DNA of 64,000 nucleotides from Apostichopus japonicus (Eukaryota; Echinodermata; Holothuroidea; Aspidochirotida; Stichopodidae), in NCBI RefSeq assembly GCF_037975245.1, contig NC_092574.1, positions 7,124,713 to 7,188,712 on the forward strand, given 5' to 3'. The notes beneath the pieces were generated by a model. It ran no database searches and was not told the origin of the DNA. It saw only the letters and a list, made by a program, of their open reading frames with translations. Numbering within the stretch: position 1 is the stretch's first letter; each line of letters begins with the position of its first letter. The translations under genes and the position numbers were made by a program. Shown piece after piece: positions 24,558 through 42,679 of this stretch.

Positions 24558-27399
24558 CGGTTTTAGAAGGAAACGATTAAGAAAACTATACGAAAAACAT
24601 GATTCTTATAACAAAAATCAAATATCTGACCAATTGAGAATGAAACTTAAAGTCTATGATCGTCTCATTCAACTTTCAAAGTAAATGATCCATTGTACCA
24701 TGAGCCATGTCACGTGATCATATATATACCCATAAAACGATACCCATTACCCCAATGAATCTATAGGAATATACGTATAGCTGATTTTTTTCAGGGTATA
24801 TACATCTCGCTAAACAACCATGTATACAGTTGCGTGACAGTCTCCGCCTGATCGTTAATTCCTGGTATTATAATTGCATACGATTGTAATGGAGTTGACT
24901 TTTCTTCCTTAGTAACAGAATGTGTTAACATTCTTAGGACAGTTAAAGGGTGGCGACCAGAACTTGATGGAATGTGTAAACTGATCTGCAATGCTAGATT
25001 CTTATATGATACGAGGGCAATGTCCGTACACTGTTACAAGAAATTGATATCCGGTGGACTAAGAGAAATATATATAACAAAAAATATCGATCGTTTTCGA
25101 GAAGTTCTGTTCTTGTCTCGACAGGCAGGTTTGTTTTTAACGACTTCATGCAGTTTTATATAATTTATAAAAAAACCCTTCCAATTCCCTTTCCCATAGG
25201 TTTCATCGATTTCGTTACATATTGGGTAAAGTAGGAGTGAAATGCAATATGTTCGGTACTTCTCTCATCAGCATAAACTTTGTTTCAGCTTGAACTCATA
25301 GCCTTTTGTTCTTTTCACTGTTATAGTACTGATTATCGCTATTTCATAGTAGAATGTATGTTGCTATATGCACCAGTTGTGCGAAAGTTTTGTCAAACGG
25401 TTGTAGGTCGAGATAACTCATATATGTTCTTTTCTATAGGTATTGTCAACAATTTGACATACAAGAAAAGAAAATTCCAAAAGATTTTCCCATATTTGTG
25501 TGACCATTGTCTTGAATTGTCGAATAGAGCTCAAATATTTTTTTTTTATTAGATGTTAAACATTTCATTTGGGAAACTCGCAAAATATTCCCAATATAAC
25601 TTACATAGATTCCGTAACTACTATTTTCATGTCCACTGTAAAACCAGCAATGACATGCACGTTTTACGCATTCTGAGTTTGTGTACATGCTAAAGATGCC
25701 AAGCGAACCCCCCCCCCCCCACCCCCCCCAAATAGAGAAGGTTTATAGTATAATCATTAGAGGTCTATGGTTTTGAAATAATGCATACAAGTCAAAGTAT
25801 GAATTATGTAAAGAAGTCTGGCAGTATCGTACCGGAAACATATCTGCGTGTAACTGTACAGTCTTTTCATACATGGCGATATCTGTATCATGATAAAACT
25901 AAATAATAAAACAAATCTTTAGTGACGTCATTTATCACTCTTTTTAACAAAGGTTCAACAAATTTGAAAAAGAAACAAAATGAAATAGATAGTATCTTTA
26001 ATTAATAATTAGTACAATTGATAATACAAATACTTTTCACTGTAGCAAAACATCGTTCAATGCACGGAAGGAATTGATGTTTAAAATACTGCTACAAGTT
26101 GTCACTTCGGAATTATTGAAATCAGCGTATTGAAGGATGATGTCTTTATTATTTACTGTCTTCCATATTTCTCGGGGTAATATTTTAGTTTGGCATTATG
26201 ACCACTAGTAGTGCTTCATCACGCTAAACATAAACAGAGAAAGGGTTTCATGTTTCAGAATCTGTGAATGCATCAAGCACTCATTAACTCTTGAGAGGGT
26301 GAGGCTCACGTCCAGGTATAGACCCTTGAAACAAAGGGGTGCTGTAAAAGGGTGTAATGAGAAATTCAAAACTTGTGAAGGACTTGACTAGAAATCAATC
26401 ATGTTGCAACAAAAAATTATCCGTTTAATTGAAAGAAAGAAAGAATTTACAATACTACAACGCTATCACAACACTAATTTTACATTTAAGATTCAAGGCG
26501 AATGCTGTTATTGTTATTCAGTTAGGCCTACACTATTAACGACGAGTGAAAAATACTTCATATTGTTCGTACAATCATATTTTTTAGATATTATGGAAAA
26601 TTCGGTAGAAGGTTCTGTCAAATATTGAAATTAAAAACCCCAAAGAAGACTGGTTTATACAAAGATACCAAAATAGATGTTTTGAAATAAGATATGATTA
26701 TACTTCAATTAAAATTTGTAAAGTTTAGCCTTACCGCATAAGAGACTTGGACAACATGAAATAGTTGGATAGTCGGAACTCCTTTAACGCAATTCAAGTT
26801 ACTATACGTTTTGCATTGCCTTCACCCTTTTTCCTACGACAGAATTCTTTAACATGAAGCAGTCACACGCTCAATTAATCAGGCTGCTCACTGTTGAAAG
26901 GTGAAGGATTATCTTGGCCTAGTATAGTGAGATGCCAATTCTAGTTGATCTTTTAGGAGCGTTAAGTACATGATCTTGTCATATTGCGGATAACATAACA
27001 TATAGCAACCTCTTACGATCTTCAAAATCTGGTTAGGATACTTTTTAAAAACTCATTGCAACCAAGAACACCCGTAACTGTTTGAAAAGTCCTAATACTC
27101 AATCCGAAATACTCGTCTTTTTATTTTTCATTTCATCATTTTCTGGTTTCATTTCAGTTGAAATCAAGTACACATGTCAACAGAATGACTGTTAAGGGGA
27201 AACTTGGAATGTGATCTGAGGCGACCTAACTGAAATCTTGTCTCGTTTGAAAGATATCCTGATTTTAAATGTCAAATTTGTGGGTTGCCATTTTGTCAAT
27301 GTTTAATGTCACAGTGCTGCAATTAAAGATTAAAACACTTTTCAAAGTAAGCAGTATTGTTACTGATATATCACTCGCAGTATCTGGAGTTGTTATAGA
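24558..27399. other. Gene-free stretch
   Basis: Unrecognised frames at 24791-24991 (minus), 24972-25163, 25280-25552 and 26401-26628. C runs near 25709. One perfect CRE (25923-25930). Confidence 0.4.
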
Positions 27400-27407
27400 A
27401 ACTTACA

Positions 27408-27740
27408 CAGTGGCGTAGGAAGGTACTTTTGAGTGGGGGGGGGGGGCTGAAGACTGATGGCCGGCCTGGGGGAGGGGTCTAATTGGATTTTTTTTTGCAT
27501 TTCCAGGTGGCCTCAGATGCAATTTGGTGCAATATAGCACACTTCAACACCCACTCCGTTTTGTAAATAATTTTGCATTTCACCTGGCCTTAGATGCAAT
27601 TTGGTGCTCCAAATGAGATTTTTTTCTCATTTGGAAATGAAAAAGGGGTTTTCTGACTTGCGAAGCGGGGGGGGGGGGGGCGGAATGGTACTTCCGCACC
27701 ACCATATTTTTCACTGGGTTCCCCGGTTCCTACGCCCTTG
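27408..27740. mobile_element. hAT-type nonautonomous element (MITE), 333 bp
   Basis: The ends CAGTGGCGTAGGAA and TTCCTACGCCCTTG form imperfect terminal inverted repeats. The element is flanked on both sides by AACTTACA (27400-27407 and 27741-27748), an exact 8-bp target-site duplication, the hallmark of hAT transposition. There is no coding capacity. The interior holds a direct duplication (GCATTTCCAGGTGGCC at 27497 and GCATTTCACCTGGCC at about 27575, each followed by AGATGCAATTTGGTGC) and long G runs (27437, 27668). Confidence 0.85.
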
Positions 27741-27748
27741 AACTTACA

Positions 27749-29394
27749 TAACAAATATCACCAAATAAAGAAATTAGTCAAGAACAAAGAAAAAACATGA
27801 CATTTTTAAGCACTTGTGGCCCTGTGACGTCATATTTGACTTGCGCAAGAAGTGTTCAATCTAGAAAACATATAAACATGTATAAATTATATTAACCCAT
27901 GCAAGTCAAATTATCCACTTTTTTTTGTATCTGTTTGGGATATTTATTCTTCATATACGCATCTTAACCCTTTAGGAAACTGATAACGCCGTAAGTTGGA
28001 TTAGCCTTTACGATGATGTATGCAGATACAAACTACATATATAAGTATACTGCTTATTACAATTATACTGGTTTCAAATTAGTGTAAGGTTAAAGGTTCG
28101 TTCCCCCTGCCACACACATTCTTTTGAAAGCATAGCTTAAAATGGCAACATTGTGTAGAACGTATAATGCTCGAGAATTCATATTGTCAATATGTAAATA
28201 TGTAAGATGTTTAGTTTAGAAATACTTAATTTTTCATAATCAGGTGGTTACATTTATAACTTCACTCAAATCTCCTCCGACCTGTCTCTGCAGGGCGTTG
28301 AATTTATAAGTCACCGCGCTGAAGCAACTCTATAGTATCCCGCAGAGAGATGCTATGAAGGAAACATTACCGTAGCACCCCACATCATGGTCTTTATCAA
28401 GTGACTAAACCATCTTGTTATTCTTGTTTTAAGTAATCTAAGATTTTATCTTTATAGAGTTAAATAAGTATATCATACTGATATCTTCAATCAGGTAATT
28501 ATCGAAGCTGCGGAACAGATTTTTTTACCGTATGCAACCATATATAGCTATTTACTACAAGAGTAATGTCTTATGCATACCTTAGGCAATAGGCAAAATG
28601 CTTTGTGGCTACCTATTATTTTGCTTTACATTTAAGGTCTTTCATGACTGTGAACAAAAACTATGAGACTGTATAACATTACACAATCGAGAAATTCAAG
28701 CAGAGACATAAACAGTTACGGTACATGTACAAACTGCTAAAAGTCTGTGTATAGTCAGATGAAATGAATTTTGTTTCTAATATTGATATTACGTTATAGG
28801 AAGATTAATATTCTTATCGATTTAGGATATCATTCGATATTAGTTTCTTTAACTAAATATAAAGACGATTGGGTTTTTGTAACCTTAAAATTAGCTTTCA
28901 CTGATATTCGGGTCATGTATTGCTTCTATAGACATCAAACTATATATCAGATTGTACACTATGTAATGCATTGACATAACTTGTATCGGAACTGCACCAT
29001 GATTGCCTATAGTAGACTATTATCACCATGGTAACAGGACAACAAAGTTAAGTGAAGAATGCTATGACCTGTCACCGAGGAGGTTGGGACTGCACTGGAG
29101 GGTGGCAAGTTAAAACAAAGGATACCTCAACATGCGTAACATTGATGATAATGAAAACACGTCCGTTGTAATGTGATTAAAGGAAATTTCGTCGATGCGA
29201 ATCATTTTCAACTTGATTAGGTTTGCACTTTTATAGCCCTGCCTAAGTATTTTAATATCATTGGTATTTTACCTGCCCGGTGAGAGTTACCCCGAGGGTA
29301 CAGACACTAGAACGTATTGCTTTTAAGTTGCTACGTAGGGTGTAATAACCCTTAAACAGCCTATATCTATCACCAATGCATATTGCATGTTATC

Positions 29395-29395
<1 letters not shown>
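27749..29395. other. Gene-free stretch
   Basis: A perfect CRE lies at 27825-27832. At 28275-28295 a good acceptor-like tract (GACCTGTCTCTGCAG) is followed by a 14-codon open segment ending in TAG. No matching upstream exon was identified. Confidence 0.4.
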
Positions 29396-29490
<95 letters not shown>

Positions 29491-29491
29491 G

Positions 29492-29561
<70 letters not shown>
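29396..29561. repeat. (TA)n microsatellite with (TATATG)n core
   Basis: About 165 bp of TA with a central run of TATATG and one TTTATA break. Frames on both strands are low-complexity. Confidence 0.95.
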
Positions 29562-29563
<2 letters not shown>

Positions 29564-31519
29564 TAAATTGCAGATGAATTTCAAAAATCATAGAATCAAA
29601 TCGATAAATGTAAGTATCTATGGTTAATTGTATTATCAATTTATTGTTTTCAATTGAATCAAATATATATATTAAATCAACAAAAATTAAATCAACCCGG
29701 TATAGATTGTTTCAGGACTGTCGTCATTTACCACAAATATGCAAAAATTTAAAACTAAATATGGACCTGACAATGTCGTAGTATAGCACTAAGTATATGT
29801 ATAAGTCAATAAGCGTCAGTATTTTGAACTCGCTTAGCGAACCCTATACTGTACACAATGGCGCCCGTATGGCAAAACGGTTACTAATTTTACAGGGTCC
29901 GCTTCCAGCTATATCGTATACAGTTTGGATGTAAACTAGGCACAGTTTTCAGCGAATTCTTTCTTCTTTTTGCTTCATCGAAATAGGAATTTTTTTTAGA
30001 AATGCCAAATATGGGAACGAACTTATTAGAAATGAAATGATTATTTAAAGTTAATCATTTTGTATGACGTCAATGAGCCATTTGTTTTGCAAGTCGGCAC
30101 TTTTCTTAATTTCCGGTACCAAGAACCCAGCCACATTTTTTGGCGTCAATCTAATTTTGTCCAAGGGTATCGCGTTCTCGGCAAACTTGTATTAGGTAGT
30201 TTAAAAAGAATATATATATAAAAAAAAGTTTCTAAAATATCGTAATGTCTTTTCTTGGTACACTGCATTAAGAGCTCTATACAGAACCAGAGGACATCGC
30301 CTTAATGGCTAGGGGTTTTATTGATTAAAAACTCCAAATGAAAACAATAATCATAAAATAATTATTAGCTATCTGAGCAATGTTAGTTTTCATTTTCCAA
30401 TGACGACAAATTTGACAGATCGACTTAAACAGTTTTATGAAGCAAATATCAAGGTTTGAAGAAACTTTTCACATTTTCTTAGAGCATGTCGATAAAGACT
30501 ATATGTTTAGACGTTTTTTTTCATCTCTTTTATTGACTCATTTGACATTTATACAAATAAACATGATAATTTTGTGAGTTCTTTAATATTACAATACAAC
30601 TCAATCATTGCCTAACAATTTAATATTTTCTTATCTTTACTTTTAATAGTACATAACAATATCAATATATACAGTGCAGCCGCAGAGACAAAACGTACAA
30701 TAATACTATTTATTCAACTATAACAATCGCGACTTGCACAACAATGAGAAGCAAAACATTACGAAGAAGAAATACTAAAGAGGAAACCAAACAAGCAAAG
30801 AGACCCTACAAAAAGAGCGCTAACTGCAAATGAAATCCTTCTTACTAAATGCAGTTTTAAATTCTTGAAGGGAGATCGGTGGATTATGCTTATTCTTATA
30901 CATAGATAATATTCAATTTGTAAGTTAAACTTAAATTTAGTTACGAAATCTATTCCCTTGGGAATGCTACCCAGAGTTTTCTGTTAGACGTTTCTTTGAT
31001 ATAGAAACCAAAAAGTTTTATTCAAACGAAAAAAAAGGAGATACATCGCTTTGAAACCAAACAGAAGAAGAAGAAGATATTGTGACAACTAGAGTAAATA
31101 AAAGTGAGAAATATGACTTTAATTATAAAGACAAATGTCTCATTTTCTAAAGAAATAAAGGAGTACCGAAGTTAGTAGATGATTAAGTATTTGTAAACAA
31201 ATTAAGACAAAGAAAATTAAACGTTTTATTGAGATCACTCATAAGTACAGCCAGTAAATATGATTAGAAACTGTTATTTCAAACATTTGAAACATTAATT
31301 ATTTAGAAAATGTTTCTTATAAAACTGACACAGAAGGAAAAGAATACACTCGGCGAAAGACAACAAAGGCAAATAACTTAAAGATTAAAAATTAAAGAAA
31401 CAAGATGGTTTTCATAACTGATATAACACAATCATCGGTCAAGTTCCGCCCTTATTTCCACTGATGTGTTGATTGAATATTAGGTATGTCTCGTCACCAC
31501 CTTAACCTAATTATATTAA
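29562..31519. other. Gene-free stretch
   Basis: AT-rich. One perfect CRE (30065-30072). No exon or element recognised. Confidence 0.45.
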
Positions 31520-31820
31520 AACGATAACAAAGTTGTTCTAGATCTTGCGTAGAAAGATAACAATATGAGTTTTGTTATTGGTGATGATTGATCGATTAGA
31601 AAACGTAAACTGAAGAAGATACTAAACATGAGAATAATAATCGCCACTTTAATCATATTATAATCTAGCTCATTAAATAAACTAGTCAATTTTAATTTCA
31701 AAGAAAACGATAATAAAGTTGTTCTAGATCTTACATAGAAAGATAACAATATTAATGTTGTTATTGGTGATGATTGATCGATTAGAAAACGTAAACTGAA
31801 GAAGATACTAAACATAATAA
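31520..31820 (+). repeat. Two-copy tandem duplication, period 186 bp
   Basis: ACGATAA.AAAGTTGTTCTAG through GAAGAAGATACTAAACAT occurs twice (from about 31520 and 31706). The segment between (ATCGCCACTTTAATCATATT onward, 31640-31700) recurs at 31961-32025, so the locus has had at least two duplication events. Confidence 0.85.
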
Positions 31821-32025
31821 TAATAATATGAAAATATTAACAGCAATATAACCGTTCCTTTCTTCGCATGATCAAAAACGTTATGCTGCAAAATACAATA
31901 ACAACAAAACAATTCTCAAGGTGGTCTATGTAAATGAGTCTTCTAAATTAATCGACGATATTCGCCACTTTAATCATATTACAATCCAGCTCATTAAATA
32001 AACTAGTCAAATTTAATTTCACATA

Positions 32026-32322
32026 CTTTAAGTAAAAGTCGACATTTTTGAAGAAAAAAAATCCATTGTGCTTTTACATATTCGATTACTTATTACTTAA
32101 TGTATGATTCAATAGGTATAGACCCACTTGCTACTTAACATTCATTTTGGTGACAAAAATAATCCAGGCATGTGTCTTAGTTTGTTTAATTGCAATCATA
32201 AAGTAAATGCTAATTGGTTGGTTTAGTTAAATTTGCCTACTAAGTAAAACCAAAAGCCATAATTTACTGTGATATAATAGGTGCAAATGTCTTGTAAATA
32301 CTGATACTGCATACTGATACTA
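32026..32322. other. Gene-free stretch
   Basis: AT-rich sequence with no recognised feature. Confidence 0.4.
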
Positions 32323-32371
32323 TATATATATTTAAATATATATATATATATATTGATATATATATATATAT

Positions 32372-32440
<69 letters not shown>
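32323..32440. repeat. (TA)n microsatellite
   Basis: TA array with two TTGATATA interruptions at its start. Confidence 0.95.
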
Positions 32441-32447
<7 letters not shown>

Positions 32448-34199
32448 GTAGATATAGTAAAATTGCCCAGTGGTTGTTGATGTGTAAAGGAAGTGATGTT
32501 TTATAATATTCAGAAAGATGCAAGTCTCATAGGATCTAAAGTTTCCCAAAAGAGGGAAATTTGATACAAGCTAAGGGCCTATGTACTGTGTTTCATTACT
32601 TTGAAAATATTTGTTTCAGAGGCGACTATAGCTAAAAAGGGTTTTATCAGTTTTGGTATTGGAAGTAAATCATATTTAGTAACAGAGTAACAAGTATCAT
32701 TATGTTTTAAACACTTGAAAGTATAAACTGCATCTTTTTTTTTTTACTTTCAAATTTTCTTCATGATGCGAAGCATTTGTTATCTTTGCTATATTTTACA
32801 TGAAACGTGAACGGAAAAGTCAAAATATTATCTGTTAAAATTTTGTAAATATGTTCTTTCAAAGATTTATCGCAATTGTTAAAGTATTGTATATATCTTC
32901 GTTTCTTACGTTTGTTAGTATCATTAAACCAAATGGAATTGACTCGTGGCTGAAATATATCGATTTATCGATATATTGATGGTCATAAATTGTAATCATT
33001 TAACCTTCAATTTCAATCATCAGATTAATTACCTTCTCATCAGTACATAATGCTGTACACTTTGCACTATCAAGGTTTTCGCTCAACTGTGAAAGGTGAA
33101 AAAGTTCACGTGACCTTTTTGATTACACTTTCATTTTCACCGCTGAAATTAGCAGACAAATCGTCCAACCATCAAAACAAGACAGAAGTACATGAGTGAT
33201 GAAGATGAAGATGTGAGTACAGACTCGAACAGACTGCATGAAATAGATCTTACAAAATGAAATTCTTAACCGATTTTTTTACTTCAATGATGGTCAGTTA
33301 ACCTAAAATGAAAATTGTTTCATATCATCTTTCAAACGTATAAATATCATAATTGTCAGATGAAAAGTTTGGACATTTTCTATAACTTATATATACTGAC
33401 AGTATAAACCTAAATTGGTTTAGGTTTTTGGAGTCATATAAAAAAAAAATTCCTGTGAAATTCGGTTGAAATATATTCTCTAACTTTCGTAAAGGGCATC
33501 ATATGATGCCTTTTCCTCGATAATCTTTGGAACGTAATATACGTTGAAATATATATATATTTATATCATTTTGTGCCGAGATAATCATCTTCAAAATTAA
33601 CGTAAAATTAAGAAATAAATATACGAAGAAATTATTGGAAGAAAATGATAAATCCGATGTTTTTGCATTTTATAAAATTCGTTCTAGAAGGTTGAGAAGT
33701 CACTTTTTGGAACCTGTGAAGGGAGCTTCGTTTGTGTCAGATATATTTTACAAAATCTGGTTTTCCTATAATATTGCTGAAATTTGACTTCCGAAGCAAG
33801 GAGAAACTTTCATAGTTTTTCCAATTTTGTACTCGAATAAAGCACACTGCAATGAAAACCCTTTTCCATTCTACATTGTTATACAGTTTCAAGAGTAATG
33901 CGCTCCAAACGAGATTAGAATAATTATCATTCGAATCTTGGAATATCTCACTATTTTTATTATGTCAGCATGAGACGAAAACAGTCCTGTGACCAATTTA
34001 GATATAACCTAGTTTATTTCAATATAGGGCTATGTTCTTTTTAATGCTAATATCAGTGTCTTGAAATCCTTCTAAATTATCTAATCAAGATTGATACAAT
34101 CACTTGTATCATTTTTTGAGCATCTTAATGAGTTAAATGCTCTTAGTTTGCTCTTAATGAGCAAAATAAACCGTGTGGTATTTTTATCAATTTAATTTT
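32441..34199. other. Mostly gene-free stretch
   Basis: Only the candidate acidic first exon at 33192 and the E-box 80 bp before it stand out. The remainder is AT-rich and unrecognised. Confidence 0.4.
33192..33212 (+). CDS. Candidate first coding exon (MSDEDED), unassigned gene
   Basis: ATG followed by six codons (SDEDED) runs straight into a strong donor GTGAGTACAG. A palindromic E-box TCACGTGA lies about 80 bp upstream (33106-33113). Very short acidic first exons are common in nuclear proteins. There is no second exon to confirm it, so this is a weak candidate. Confidence 0.22.
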
Positions 34200-34575
34200 T
34201 CGCATATTCAAGAAAAAATATAATATATTTAACAATAATTTTATATTGAAGAAGATAGAGAAAAGGGGGTTATTGGTTCTTTCCGATACTGAAGTTAGTG
34301 TGTTAGGATACACAGACTTATCCTACGTTAGAACCGTTCTTCACAGGACGTTGTTTAAAAACCCATTACCATGGAACGAGAAGATAATTTTAATTTTTAT
34401 GCATATTCAAGAAAAAAATATAATATATTTAACAATAATTTTATATTGAAGAAGATAGAGAGAAAGGGGTTATTGGTTCATTATTTATATATTGACGTTA
34501 GTGTGTTAGGATGCATAGATTTATCCCACGTTAGAACCTTTGTTGAAATCCCATGATTACCATGGAACGAGAAGA
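34200..34575 (+). repeat. Two-copy tandem duplication, period 199 bp
   Basis: CATATTCAAGAAAAAA.TATAA through ACCATGGAACGAGAAGAT occurs from 34203 and again from 34402, about 85-90% identical by eye. Frames inside are by-products of the repeat. Confidence 0.85.
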
Positions 34576-35256
34576 TTTCATCTTCCAAGCGATCAAAGTG
34601 AACTTTCATTAGCTTCAGCGCGAGCCTTCTATTTCAACGTGATCGCACTACACTCACACTGAACGAGAAGATAATACTCATCTTGTTCTGTCTTTTAATA
34701 ACGTTTACTTTTCTTAAATGTATGTCTTACAATGTAATTGTAGCCGGTGAGGAGAATCTCATAGGGAAGTTTACTTCTCTTTATCTTTTCTTTTTAACCT
34801 ACCTTGATGTTTTTTGGCAGCTTCCGAGAGAAAATAACGAGTTTTGTTACGCATTGGAACATTTTGTGACGCGAGTGTCCTTGGCAGTGAGATTTGTTAT
34901 TGATTAGGTTGCAACTTAACAAAGCATAGTGCGGTGAAAAAAAGAGAGAGTAGAAAAAAAGGCGATGAGAATCTTGCTTCCTTTTATTACAAATGAAGGA
35001 AAAGGAAAACTTGCCATCTGATTTAAAGACCGTGTGTTATCTTTCCAATAATTCGGTCACACATGGAATTAAAAACTCTGTAAGGAAAGATAAATCGAAA
35101 AAAACACTTCAAGGAATAGATTTCAATCGATGTCAATCAAAGGGAAATCAGGGAGTTGGAATAGACTGTAACAATTAGTCCATGTGTACTGACAGGAAAG
35201 TCGAAGTTGTAATATTCTGTTTGAAATTCACTACTTTATATATCTATTTATGTATG
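34576..35256. other. Gene-free stretch
   Basis: Two unrecognised open frames (34683-34907, 34993-35178), the second Lys-rich. No splice or family support. Confidence 0.4.
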
Positions 35257-40215
<4,959 letters not shown>

Positions 40216-40289
40216 ATGGTGTATTTTGGAAGTAAAATACACTTCTTTTTCCTCGGACTTATCGCGATTCAACACAGCTTGCATATCAG
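40216..40289 (+). CDS. Gene B coding exon 1: signal peptide of a second Cys-loop receptor
   Basis: ATG at 40216 sits in a good initiation context (GCAAAATGG) and encodes MVYFGSKIHFFFLGLIAIQH followed by SLHI, a basic-then-hydrophobic leader. The donor AG|GTAGGAGG begins at 40290. The exon ends two bases into a codon, the same phase as exon 1 of gene A, and joins in frame to 52837-52967 (AG+T, Ser). The linking intron would be about 12.5 kb. Support comes from the leader character, matching phase, and the parallel with gene A. A stop follows soon after the donor if the intron is retained. Confidence 0.62.
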
Positions 40290-42679
40290 GTAGGAGGTTT
40301 GATTCCGTTTATTACATTGTGTGCGTGGTAACTTCATTTATCGCTTTCTAACGATTCATTTGGAAGTGTTCATGTATTGATTTTTTTTTTCAGGGTGACA
40401 TCACCAATGCTTTGCTGTTAATTCATCGTTTCGCTAAATTTGTGAATCGTGGGCTGACTCGGGGTTCTCTTAATAACTGCAAAATGCAATTTTACGGATA
40501 TTAAACTGGTTGTGCACATAGCATTTTGTACTGGCACAAGCGTGTTTTAGCATAGCAAGTAATATTCCATGCCAAATATTGTATAGATTTTCGAATGATT
40601 TACCCATTTCTCTATTACTTTATGATGTCTATATTATTATATTGTCATATTTCAACATAGACCATAGTTTAATTCTTTATTTAATCATATATTTGCAACT
40701 ATATACATACAATTCCATGTATAGGAATTTTGTACGACCGCTGAAGTGCACTGCTTAATTACAGCAGAACCATGTAACGGTTCTAGTAAGATTAGGTGTA
40801 TGGACTGTGTTCTTTATGTCTTCGAAGCATCTAATAAGTCGAGGAGGGATGGAAGACAATACATATAAATACATATTTATGATGTTTTCTAATTGTTAAA
40901 ACAACGTATAACAGTAAACACCAATATAACATTGCAATGTTTATAGAAGAAAGCTTGCAGTCACGAGTCACAGTGTTCCTTATAACTGCTGTATTCGCCG
41001 GGCTATACATATACATACACACACATATACATAGGCGGTGCTATATAGTAATTAAGGGATGAAAACAAATACGATAGTGGTACTTAAAGTTCCAGGTTTG
41101 TCATCTAAGTTTTGTTTGTCTGTAATGATACTGTATGTTGTGTGTTTAGTTAATTAGTAGTAATTAGCTTTTATGAACCGTCAGTGTATGAAAGGAAGAA
41201 CGACGTCACCTTTACCTATTGTAGAACCAGCCCAAGACCGCGTGCGTTAGTAGCTGTAGTAGTTTTATTAATTTTCCATATTGTTTATGTAAAACATTTG
41301 ATTTCACTCACACATGATTCTGTAGTAAACATCATGTTTCGAAGATAAGTATAACGTCACATAAACAAGCCACGTGTGCCACGTTTTAAAAAGGAAAAAA
41401 AAAACTTGACGTTCCACCCTCCATCCTCTACCCCAACCCTAACCTCAACCCAACTCTAACACCATCACCATCCATCCATTTTTCATCAGTTATGCTGTTG
41501 TTTTCAGTGGTGGACAAACTGATACACGCATGCACACGATCTTTGCGATGTAGAAATATTGGAAAATATGAGGTTCTGCAGAGTTCTTTGTTATGTTAAT
41601 GATCATCATCAGTTATACGCATGCTCAGTGTCTGATTTCTTGCATAATACTGTGATCAATTGTTGCAAACGCTTGAAATAGAGAGTTGAATCATCGTGAG
41701 GTGTGACCACGCAAAAACTTTTGCTATTTACCGAAACCCACAAGTGCATTTCAAATGTCCAGTAATTTGATTGACCAATAGGCCTGTACGTGTTGACCAT
41801 TGCAACATTGATATGTGTGTTTGCAAAGAAAGAGGATGTTAAATTCACACCAAATACATCACGTATATGGCATAAGTGAATATACTGGTAAATGGTTGGA
41901 AAAGAAACCCCCCTCCCCCGCCCCCCCCAAAAAAAATTCCATTAACTAGATTCAAATTTGTGATTTTTTTTCCATTCTCCTGTTGAGTAGGAATTAACTG
42001 ATAAGTGGAAGGTAAAGAATCTTAATGTGTAGACAGAATCAATTAATCAATCAATCGGATACTGTCAATCACTTTTGGAACCTTTTTCTTTGTTGTTAAA
42101 AAATTTCAAAAAAAATTGATATTACTTTTAAATATTCCTACTTCATTTTTCAAGATTTAACAAAAATTCAAACTTAGGCGTGTAATGTAGTAAAATGACG
42201 CTATTTGCTAAACTCCGTATAGAAACTGTTGTGAACCCTGTGAAATATAGTAACTGAGACATGTCCTGATCTGGGCTTAAATTAATTAATTTGGCTACAG
42301 ATCTGCACTGATTGGTAGTGGTGCACCATATTTCTGAGAATAAAGATTTTGTTGATTAATTTTTATTACAATTTCGCCAAATAATAACAGTTGGTCAGGC
42401 ACCATCTTGGTTGATTGGCATGTATCATATAACCATGGCAACTTGGTTATATCACGTGTTTCAGCTCCAAGATGGTATGAAATAGAAATATGACCAAAAA
42501 TACGACACTATCTTATGAAAAAAAAAATATGCAACGTGATCATACTAGAATTAAAATATAAATTTGTGATTAAGTACTCTAAATTACCATTGACATGGGT
42601 TCATACAGAGCTGATGCCCCAATACATTATAATAGATATGCTAATTAACATTATCCTTACGGGAGCGTACCACGACTGC
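40290..42679. other. Proposed gene B intron 1, first part
   Basis: No element recognised. There are C-rich blocks at 41410-41470 and 41910-41930. Nothing else is supported. Confidence 0.4.

Noticed and set aside
41430-41460. CCCTAA-like words suggesting telomeric repeat
   Set aside because: Only one or two degenerate units in a C-rich stretch.
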